A DNA stretch of 13,513 bases from Amoebophrya sp. AT5.2. Taxonomy: Eukaryota; Sar; Dinophyceae; Syndiniales; Amoebophryaceae. The stretch spans positions 1 through 13,513 of the forward strand of contig RXOD01005541.1 in the NCBI GenBank assembly GCA_005223375.1, given 5' to 3'. The translations under genes and the position numbers were made by a program. Numbering within the stretch: the first letter of the stretch is position 1; each line of letters begins with the position of its first letter. A model generated the notes under the pieces. The model did not search any database, was not told the DNA's origin, and saw only the letters and a program-made list of their open reading frames with translations. Below, in pieces: positions 1-8,000 of this stretch.

Positions 1-1
1 A

Positions 2-1037
2 AACCGAACGCAGCCACCAGCCAGACGCTCGCACGAGGCCACGGCGGACGCCTCAAAAAAGACGCTGCAACACGGTAGCAAGTGAAGCCACCAGATGACC
101 TCACCAGAACGAAGCACGCCCAAAACCCCCAGGCGCACAAGGCTAGCGGCGAACGTCTCAAAAAAAAGCGTCTTTATTTTTTTGTTTCTGTTGTTCGCAC
201 TCGCGGCAGCGGCAGCACCGGCATGAAATAAATGTATTCGGCAGGTCACTTGGAGGCGAAGAATCTGGAGTACCTTCAAGACTTGCGCTCCACGGAACGG
301 AATAACGACGCAACGCAGAGACTGGCGGATCTTCAGAGAGAAAAGCTCGCACTCGAGGAACGATTCGGGAGTGCCGAATCAGGTGCAGCTTGTGCTGCCA
401 GTAGAACGCGACTCGATCATTGGGGTTTGGATTTTCAAACGATTTTGCATTACGTACTGTAAATGAGGGCTTCTGGTGGATTCCGATTGATCCTTGTATG
501 CGTGTACACACAGAGCGCGTCTTGCTGAAGCAGCAGCTTTCGCAGGCAGAGGATAAACTGCACACCGCGGACCGCGCGTCGCGAAATCTCGTAGAGAAGG
601 TACTAGCAATATGCCTAGATTTTGCTGTTTGTAGTTCGTAAAAGTACTCCGCCTCTTCTGCTTCAGTCGGAAGATTTCGATCTGCAGCCCGTGGCACATC
701 GGTCGGACGCATAGCCTTTCTCGCGCGTGCTTGCATCCAGGTCCGTGCGCTCGAGAAGGAGAAGACGCGGCTGCAGAAAGAGGCCCTCGCGCGCCAGGAC
801 GACATCGAGGAGATGGAGGGTTTGTACCAAAACAAGGACTGCACCTATGCCACGCAACTCTCGTCCAAGCAGGCGCAGCTCGACCAAGTGGTACTGGAGT
901 TCGAGAACTTCAAGCGCCGGCTCTCGGACTACATCCTGCGGTCGCGCCGCGTCCAGAGCTCGCCGGTCGTTACGCTGAGGACGATCGAGGACATGTGCTT
1001 CGTCGAGGAAACGTATCCGGTGGCCAGCACTTCGTAA
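2..1037 (+). CDS. Coiled-coil protein, 3' part of a four-exon gene (5' end outside window)
   Basis: I do not recognise the family. The best model joins 2-74, 245-382, 514-599 and 741-1037. Intron phases are 1, 1 and 0, and the joined frame gives 197 codons and a TAA. Exons 2 to 4 encode a charged, heptad-like helix rich in Leu, Glu, Lys, Gln and Arg (for example LADLQREKLALEERF, LLKQQLSQAEDKL and VRALEKEKTRLQKEAL), typical of a parallel coiled coil. A non-coiled tail of about 45 residues follows (LSDYILRSRRVQSSPVV onward, ending VASTS). No catalytic motif or membrane segment is visible. A scaffold, cytoskeletal or ciliary role is possible but is inference from the coiled coil alone. Exon 1 is the weakest part: it rests on a phase-compatible GTAGCA donor and a CAG acceptor. 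If it is wrong, the coding sequence could start at the ATG at 232, which directly follows an in-frame TAA. Confidence 0.72.
75..244 (+). other. Probable phase-1 intron
   Basis: It begins GTAGCA and ends TTCGGCAG, with a T-rich run at about 173-190 inside. Joining base 74 to base 245 makes a Gly codon and keeps both flanking frames open. All three frames have stops inside. It is less certain than the two introns downstream, because the upstream exon is only a 73-base fragment at the window edge. Confidence 0.45.
383..513 (+). other. Phase-1 intron, 131 bases
   Basis: The exon end TCAG is followed by GTGCAG, and the intron ends TACACACAG. Joining 382 to 514 makes a Glu codon and fuses two coiled-coil segments that lie in different frames. 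An alternative donor at 371 (GTGCCG) is also phase 1 and would drop four residues. Confidence 0.75.
600..740 (+). other. Phase-0 intron, 141 bases
   Basis: Exon end GAGAAG is followed by GTACTAG, and the intron ends TTGCATCCAG just before GTCCGTGCG. Both flanking exons encode continuous coiled coil in the same frame, and the intron carries in-frame stops. AGGT occurs at both boundaries. Confidence 0.8.
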
Positions 1038-1692
1038 AGGCTCTGTGGATTGGTCCTGGTGCGGGGGGGGGGGTCTTCTCATTTCTTTGTGTGGACGCCG
1101 ACACATAGTGAAAGTGATGACTACCAGGCTAGGTCTCGCCTCGGGTGTTGGTGACGAGTTCGTAAAATACAATGAAATGGAACGCGGGGCGTGGGTGTGG
1201 ACTTCATTTATGGAACAACTCGATTCTGGGACGCGCCGGGCTCGCCATGTGATGCGACGCGCAAGAAGAATCAAATTCAACGCTTCGAAATCAAACAGGT
1301 GTCTCTCCGCGTCAATGCGTCAAAGGACACAGGGGCCGCAGTTTCCGTGTGGCACTGCTGGTGGTTTGCCCATAAGTTGCGTCTGGGTTCTCTCGGCTTA
1401 CCCTTTTCTCAATTTCGAATGGCAATGCGATCGTTCTTGGTGCAAATTTTTCCGTGCAAAAAAGTCGTAAGCGTGGCGATCACGCACGCTTTCCGGGGGG
1501 AGCAGAATGCTATCGGGGTTGCGAGCAAGTGAAGGCGTCGAAATCAATGTTGATGCTGATCTATCTTCACCTTTGCAAAAATTGCAAACAAAATCCGACT
1601 AAAGTAAGCAGCCTAATAGACGATGACGCTACAACAAACACGGCAGTTGTGAAAAATTGCTCGAGCACTTAAACTTAGTAAGAGTCGAGAAG
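1038..1692. other. Gap between genes; no supported gene
   Basis: This 655-base stretch probably holds the 3' UTR of the coiled-coil gene and the upstream region of the next gene. Open frames of about 142 codons (1045-1470) and 114 codons (1191-1532) overlap one another and start at non-ATG codons. Their composition is unlike the neighbouring genes, so I do not call them. Visible structure is an 11-base G run at 1063-1073 and a small perfect hairpin at 1572-1588 (TTTGCAA arms, 3-base loop). Confidence 0.6.
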
Positions 1693-3141
1693 ATGTCCCC
1701 CACTCGAACGACGGCGTCGGAGGAGGTAAAGGCTATGCAGAAGGCTGCGAAGGCGGCGAGGCGGCGACGCCAGGTGTTGGAGCGGCAGCAGACGCGGCAT
1801 TCGAATCTCAGTTCGGTGGCGCGGTGGCTTCAGCTGCGGGGGGACGATAGCGCACACGGAGAGGCCGCCCGCAACATCGTAGCCAATCTCGCGACGAGCC
1901 ATCTTGCGGATGTTGCTGCGGGACGACGTATTTTTTTAAGATAAAAATCGTTCTTGTACTTGCATAAATACAACTACGCTAAGGCTAATGCTGTGCTGGT
2001 TGTGATGCGAGACGCAGGTGAAATCCGGCTCAAAAGCATTTTATAATTCTGGCAAATGACCAAGAGAAGACCACCAGACTGGTGCAGTCGCGCGAGCCGG
2101 TACTTGCTCCACTAACCAACAGGTTCCGCCGTAAAGCACTCGCGCACGAAGCGCGCACGCCTCGGTGGTCCTGGTGAACATGAGGACAAGCTGCAGGCGA
2201 AGGGCGCTTTACTCGCAGCCACGAAAGCGACGCCGTGGTCGAGTCTCGAGCAGCAGACGGAGCGGCTTGTGTACAGTAATTTCGCCGACTTGTACACGCA
2301 GGTGGACCAGGAGGGCGCCGGACCCCTGCACCGCGTAGACCATCCCTGCTCGCGGCCCCTCGGGGACGCCGTCCAGGCTGCCGGAAGAAAGGAGGCTTCG
2401 CGTCAGGTTACCGGTCGTGGCGGACTGGCAACGGACGTAGTCTGGGCGCACAGCCATTTGGAGCACGCGACCCCCGGTGACACGCCGGCGGACAACGACG
2501 GGCCGGTCGCGAGCCCCACGATGTGGGCCAAGGGCGTGCGCTACCGGAACGTGCGCTCGCGCCAGGGCCGGTATGCGCGGTGGAGCCGCCTGCGCGCGCG
2601 GCAGCTACTGCGAACGCACGCTGAGGTCCAGTTTGTCCACGAGACCGCGCGCGCGCCGGCCCTGACAGGCCACACGCTCGAGACGCACGTGTTCGGGGCG
2701 GACAACAACGCCAGGTTCGGCCAACTCGCCGCCGCCTGCAAGGAGGAAACGAGCGCGTTTTGGAATGCCGACAAGGCGCGCGTCGACGCCTACAACAAAG
2801 CGTACCGTGCCGCGATCGTGGCGCAGCGGAAAAAAGCGCGGCTCGCCGCGAGTCAGTCGAAAACGGTCGGAGCGATCCCGGGCGAGCAGGAAGCGGAGAA
2901 GCAAGAGGAAAATAATAAAACCGGCAAAGGAGGAGCGGAGGAAGAGCCGTCCTCGGAAGACGAGGAAGCCCCCGGCGCGTTCACGGCGGAGGATAACGAT
3001 CCGTTCCCCGAACTCAGCGTGCTCGAGAAGTCCGTGCTGAATTGCCATCGGGCCAAGGGACCGAACGCAAAGCTCGACGAGCTGCGGAAAGTGTTTCCGC
3101 GCGACGTCTCGAAGTACCTCCGCCCCGAGGTGTACACTTAA
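1693..3141 (+). CDS. Two-exon gene for a 417-residue charged protein of unknown function
   Basis: I do not recognise it. The coding sequence is 1693-1927 joined to 2123-3141 by a phase-1 intron; the split codon is Arg. The start is the ATG at 1693, preceded by GAGAAG. Residues about 10-40 form a basic amphipathic helix containing an RRRR run (KAMQKAAKAARRRRQVLERQ), a possible nuclear signal. Residues about 212-250 are again Arg-rich (KGVRYRNVRSRQGRYARWSR), followed by a helical stretch with Phe, Trp and Tyr (NADKARVDAYNKAYRAAIV). Residues about 332-373 are a Glu/Ser/Asp-rich acidic linker. The last 45 residues look folded (PELSVLEKSVLNCH to KYLRPEVYT). No signal peptide or membrane segment is seen. 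The alternating basic and acidic segments suggest nucleic-acid or chromatin contact, which is inference only. Confidence 0.75.
1928..2122 (+). other. Phase-1 intron, 195 bases, with CTAAC branch-like motif
   Basis: It begins GTATTT and ends CTAACCAACAG. The CTAAC just before the acceptor matches the eukaryotic branch-point consensus, although it lies unusually close to the AG. An inner AG at about 2017 would expose a segment with stops in all three frames, so a single intron is the simplest reading. Confidence 0.7.
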
Positions 3142-3499
3142 GGGTTGAAGAATCGCGAGCCGCGGGTTGCACTATGAATGTAGAGGGAACTCTCATCGAG
3201 TTCTGTAATACGTATTTTATAGGGATCGCGCATTTTTACTTTTAGACAGGTCGGGGTTCAGGATCAGGTCGAGGCTTTCTAGCAACACCGGAACCCGCAC
3301 ACGGTGGTTGTTTCACCTATTAATTTGAAACGACACCAATTTCGAGATCCAGTGGCTAAGTTAAGTAGCAACGCAAACTCCACCTTGATGTGGTTGTGAC
3401 TGTTCGCGCCGTGAGCAACGTGGCTAGGCGAGAAGGGAAGGGCAACCTAGATTTGCTGCAGCAGGCACAGCCCGGGTTCGTTTCTTCCCCCTGTAATGC
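3142..3499. other. Gap between genes
   Basis: This 358-base stretch has no supported gene or RNA gene. It probably holds the 3' UTR of the upstream gene and the leader of the next one. AG sites follow pyrimidine-containing tracts near 3458-3475 (for example TTTGCTGCAG), and these could serve as leader acceptors. That is not demonstrable from sequence alone. Confidence 0.5.
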
Positions 3500-3895
3500 A
3501 TGATGGACGACGCATGGGTGAAGAATGGCAGCATCAAAAACTTTGGCTATTTCGACACGCCAGAGCGGCGCAAGGATGCGATGCAGCGGATCTTCAGCTC
3601 CTTCTCGGCCGTGAAGAAAAAGCAGGGCCTTACTCTGAAAGGGTCCGTGCAGCGCGTGCAGGCGCTGCGGCACGTGGGGATGGCAAGGCTGGGCCAAAAA
3701 GTGCAGTCGAAAAAAAAGCGGTCCGTTGTGACCATGTACAATCAACAGCGGGAGCGAGGAGGGAAGGCGGAGGACCGGCGGCCTGCGGATGCAGCAGGGG
3801 GCTCTGAGGTGCGGCGAGGAGGAAGCAAGACAGGTCTGCAGTCGCCACCCTCGACCGCGCGGAGCAGCAAGCGCTCAGGAGTAAACTCACGGTGA
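3500..3895 (+). CDS. Small basic protein, 131 residues, unknown function
   Basis: I do not recognise it. Two ATGs lie in tandem at 3500 and 3503, with an in-frame TAA at 3494 just upstream, so the start is well bounded. The second ATG has the better context (A at -3). Residues 1-75 look ordered, with aromatic residues (KNFGYFDTPERRKDAM) and a helix (MQRIFSSFSAVKKKQ). Residues 70-75 are a KKKR-type basic cluster, a possible nuclear signal. The last 45 residues are low-complexity Gly, Ser, Arg and Ala. Very high Lys and Arg with little acid points to an RNA-, DNA- or microtubule-binding protein, which is inference. The end is uncertain: a phase-0 donor (GTAAAC) at 3881 could splice to 4068 and replace the last residues. 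Confidence 0.55.
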   Translation: MMDDAWVKNGSIKNFGYFDTPERRKDAMQRIFSSFSAVKKKQGLTLKGSVQRVQALRHVGMARLGQKVQSKKKRSVVTMYNQQRERGGKAEDRRPADAAGGSEVRRGGSKTGLQSPPSTARSSKRSGVNSR

Positions 3896-4067
3896 CGGCG
3901 GAGGGCGTTCCGATCTGGTCGAGATGGTTGCGACGAATGTGGAAACGTGGTGGGTTGCCGGGATTTGTTGTCCGATTTGTCCGATAAATCCAAGGCGCGT
4001 GCTCCGTGACGTGCTGTAGTGATATACCAAGCACAACGGGCTGTGGCATTGAAAGCTAGTTATACAG

Positions 4068-4583
4068 GAGGAATTCGAACAATGTCTTATCATAGGCACC
4101 AAATAAAAGCATTTTAGGGGGACAGCCGGGATAACCATATCTATGCATGGCATCGAAACGTAGATCCCAACTCCACGACCCGACGTAAAAAATAGAAACG
4201 GACAGGGACAACGAACTGCGCGCGTACTCGAAGAAAAAGCTGTACACGATGACTTTGGAGTGCCCATTCGTGCCGGGTTGACACTGTACCATATCATTGG
4301 ATTTTGCATCGACACGGACGTCGCAGGCCTAGAAGAGGCTATTTTTTTTTGAGACGATGAAAGGCGCACTCATTTGATTTTTCACCACTTTTGCGTCCAG
4401 TTTGAAGTTTGTGTCACACGACATCCGCAAACGTGGGAAGCCGCTTGCGCTTTGTTGCAAAACGCTGAAGTAAGTACTTGTACTCTGCAAATCGCGACTC
4501 ATCCGCTGAGTAGCGAAGGAGAACGCCAACGCGCTCCCCGGCTAGCAGTGTTCCGCTTCGCGTGTCGTGCTCGTGGCGATTCG
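4068..4583 (+). pseudogene. Possible decayed gene or unrecognised exons
   Basis: One frame runs through 172 codons with only three stops (TAA at 4104, TAG at 4161, TGA at 4350). Its segments look protein-like, for example RVLEEKAVHDDFGVP, GLTLYHIIGFCIDTD and TRHPQTWEAACALLQ. Splice-like sites flank parts of it: an acceptor TTATACAG before 4068, an acceptor TTGCGTCCAG before 4401, and a consensus donor GTAAGT at 4470. The segment 4401-4469 is exactly 23 codons. I could not build a full multi-exon model with canonical sites and matching phases, so either a pseudogene or chance open sequence remains possible. No family is recognised. Confidence 0.22.
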
Positions 4584-4894
4584 TAGACAGGGCCGGCCAA
4601 GGTTGTTGGGCGTGGGCGTTGGGCGTGGAGACACGGAGAGAACTTCAAATGGTGCACCATGCGCACGGACGCGTATTGGGATTTGCAGAGGGAGAGAGAG
4701 AGACACAGAAGAGAAGAAAAGCGAATGAAACAAAGAACAGCAAACAAGTGTGTGCTTTGTCTCAGGTGCACTAAGATGCATCCATCGCGTCTGTGTCTGT
4801 GAGACCTTTGCCTTGAAGAGCCCGATAAAATAAGGGGTAAATTTACAAATTTGATTGCGAAGGTCGATATTTGCAGACACAATCTCGCGTCTCA

Positions 4895-4917
4895 TCAATG
4901 AAACCTTGTTTCATTGA
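4895..4917. repeat. Perfect 9-bp hairpin
   Basis: Arms TCAATGAAA and TTTCATTGA flank a 5-base loop CCTTG. It lies about 170 bases upstream of the large gene's start. A 10-base palindrome (CAAGCGCTTG) follows about 22 bases later. The role is unknown; no T-run follows it. Confidence 0.5.
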
Positions 4918-5083
4918 GTCTCTAGCTCGCTGAAACGCGCAAGCGCTTGCTCGGCGGATCAGGAAGCACAAAAAACAAAACCACCCAGCGCAAGGATACA
5001 GAAAGATACTACGCGGCATCGTCGTCGCCCAGCCTATTGAGAGATTTAATCAACAATTTAATACGCAGGAGCACCAGGACCAG

Positions 5084-8000
5084 ATGACCCAGTTTTATGG
5101 CACCTTGCCGGGTGCGGCGCGGCGGGACGGCCCGTTCCGGGACCGTGTTCAGTTGTTCCAGTCCGCGAGCCCGGTCGGCCGCGACGGTCGCCGCATCATG
5201 TTCCAGCCCCTTTCCCCCACGAGGACCGGCTTTGCAGCAGCCGCCAGCCATCAGACCTCAAGTTCATCGAAGAACCCGCAGCAAAAGGGCCTGCAGAAGT
5301 GCTTTCACCCGGCCCCGCGAGCGACCGTACCTACGCTGCTCCACTCCCGTGCCGCCTCGCAGGACGAACGATTGGTAGCGGGCCGCGATGGAAAACGTGT
5401 CTTCGCCACGAGCGGTGCCGCTGCTACGCTAGTACGGTCTCCACTCACGTCCTTCGCGCCGCCTCCGAATGCGTCTGTTTCGCTCGGATCGCAGGCGAGA
5501 GCCCCCGCAACGACGCTGGCTGCAAGCGGAGGCGGGTCCGCTAGTGCGCTCTCTTCCGGGCAGCTCCGGGGCACGGTGCCGCTACTTGGCTCCTTTTCGA
5601 CGCGACCAAGCGGTGTGAACGTCGCGAGTCATTTGTTTGCACCTTCGTCTGCGAACTCGACAGCTTCTGGTTGCGGTTCAGCGGCAGGACCTGGCGGCAC
5701 CTCCATGACAGGGCCAACACAGCAGTCGACAGCTTCGAACATGATAGTACCTGGCGATCCTCTTCCGCGTTCCGCTCTCGCCCCGATCGCCGCTGCTACT
5801 ACTGTGGCGTCACCGCTTCTCGCCACACCGGAGCTGTCTCGGGAAGGCGCCAGAGGCTCGGGAAGCGCGAACAAGTGCCACCTGTCTCCTGGCGGCACTG
5901 TTCTTTCAGGCGGTCCAGTGTCTTCGGGGGACAAGAGCGCGTCGAAGCCCCCACGGCCGAGCCCGTTCAAGGGGCAGGGTGGCCTGAAAACTTCTTCTTC
6001 GTCGGGGGGAGGGGGTGCTCCCGAGGCGTCGGGATGCGGTTCTAGAAAGCCCCCGCACCAGCACCAGGAGCGCCAGGGCCAGCATTTTGCGTCGTTGTCC
6101 GCGCAGCACAGTCCGAGTCTTTCGTCTTCCCTGCCTGGAAAGCGACGTTGCGCCCACATGCGTGCGACACCCCCTTCTGCATCGTTCGGAGCAGGAGGAG
6201 GAGGGCAGCGGAGTACGACTTCCGCTGGGCACAGTAGAGAAGCGTATGGTCTGTTCGGATCCGGCGCCGGCTCCGCTAGCAGCTCACTGCCAGGATCCCG
6301 ACCTACGAGCCAGGATAGGGCCAGCTTGGGAGGCTCGCTTTTGGGGCCGCCTCCTCAACCGCCCTTGACAGGGGCTCCATTCCACCTAAATGATTCGACG
6401 GGTCGTGGGCGATGGCCGCGACTGCAGAGCGGGAGCCAAAACTCGAGCCTGGAGCGGCGCACGTACCCGAGTCTCTCGCGCAGCGTAGAGCTGCAGTCGC
6501 TCCGGCTGTTTGCGGGCAGCAAAAATGCGCCGGGCGGGACCAGGGCCACAACAGATAATAATCGCAGCGCAGCACGACCAGCACTACATGCTGATATCAA
6601 AGCCTCTCCACCGCGGGCCGAAAACGAGGCGGCAAGAGGCGACGGACGCAATCTGCAGCGGGAGAGGAGCTCCAGCAGAAACAAACAGAGCGCCGCGGGG
6701 GCGGCCGACAATACCGTGACCGCCGGAGTCGTATCTCCCCCACTAGAAGAACCTTTACAGAAGCAGAGCTCCAGCGAGATCAACATGAAGATAGAAACCA
6801 GCGAAAGTAATAATGATCGCAATACCTACTTTACCTCCTCCGCAACCGCGACTCCCACCGCGGTGCCAGCGAGGACCGTTAGCGTTAATGCCGCGCCGCC
6901 TGACAGCAACGACGCCGTCTGTGCGTCAGCACCCGTGGCGACGGGGAAATCGAAATCCGCATCCTCATCTTCCCCCTCCACCGCAGCCGTGCTGGCGATG
7001 ACGCCCGGAGCAGGTGCAGCGACGGGCGCCTTCACGGTCGCGGTGTCGAGAACGCGCAACGGGCCACCGCCGATGACGGCTGCGTCTTCCTCGCGGTTGA
7101 AGACCTCGTCGGCGGTGCGCTCTCCTCACGCCATCGCAACGAAGTGCAAGAGCTCGCCGCGGTTCGTACCCCGCCCCGCTGCGAAGGAGGCTGCGCGAAC
7201 AGTCTTTGCAAGAGAGCGCAGCGCCAGCGAAACACGAGGCTCTCACTCGCTTGATTTTTCAGCAGAGCAGACCGAAAATTTGAAAGAAAAGCCTCCGAAG
7301 CTGCTCGCGTCGCCGTCGCCAGCAGAAGTACCGTCAGCGCAGCACACGCCGCGTGGCCGCCCTGGCGTGCGGATACGAGGGAACGGAGTGTACGTTTCCC
7401 CAGCTCGCGGAGAGAAAATAGAGGACAACAAGTTCGGAATGGAACAAGAAGTAGATGAAACTACCAGTACCTACAGTGCATGTGCAGCTACCAGCCCGCA
7501 GAAGAGGCGCTTCGTCGCGGTTGTGGCGGCGGCGGAAGTAGCAACGGCCGCTCACGGTGGACACGCGTCCAGCACGCGGATCGGGGGCACAAGTGCAAAG
7601 GAAGGTCAGATCCGGCTTCTCTCTCGTCCGAGGGAGGTGTGCGCGTCACCGCGGGATGGAAAAGAGGGGGTGTCGACTTGTGCCACCCCCGTGGGACGAC
7701 AAGGGGATTTCGATTTCGAACAAGTCGCAAGCAGCAGAAGGCCACCGCCAGCTCCTCGCCTAGCCGACGAGGATTTGCTGAACACGTCCGTGGCGGAGCG
7801 TGTGCAGCACTGGGAAGCCCGCAGAGCCGAGGTTTCGCCCCCCCGCCCATCCAGCCGGGCGGCCGATCTCGATCCGGAAGAGTCGTCGTCCCAGTGGGGT
7901 TCCTCCGTGGTGCCCTCGGAGAAATCGTCCTACGTGGTCCCGGCGGGCGGCGGGCCTTGGTCGGAGGAGGACAGAGTAAACAGGCGCGAACCGAATCGAA

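Larger units (their letters stand above)
3896..5083. other. 1.2-kb gap with splice-like signals but no secure gene
   Basis: No gene can be called firmly. The + frame from 4068 to 4583 reads protein-like but is broken by three stops and is listed separately. A purine-rich tract of GA repeats lies at about 4688-4725. A perfect hairpin lies at 4895-4917. The sequence just before the next start codon (ATTTAATACGCAG, ending at 5068) looks like a splice acceptor and could mark a leader intron or a trans-splicing site. Confidence 0.5.

Noticed and set aside
158..844. 228-codon minus-strand open frame opposite the coiled-coil gene
   Set aside because: It crosses the exons and introns of the + strand model, is Ser/Cys/Arg-rich with no recognisable pattern, and the + strand coiled coil explains the region better.
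1045..1532. Overlapping 142- and 114-codon open frames after the coiled-coil gene
   Set aside because: Both start at non-ATG codons, overlap in different frames, include a G11 run, and show no domain-like sequence.
2018..2045. Spliced-leader relic (CCGGCTCAAAAG) in the intron of the two-exon gene
   Set aside because: Only about seven consecutive bases resemble the dinoflagellate leader, and it lies within an intron rather than before a start codon.
4981..5012. U6 snRNA-like string GCGCAAGGATACAG
   Set aside because: Only about a dozen bases resemble U6; the rest of the conserved core and a terminal T run are missing.
7945..7990. Myb/SANT-like start GPWSEEDRV in the large protein
   Set aside because: The spaced tryptophans and helix pattern of a Myb repeat are absent in the next 50 residues.
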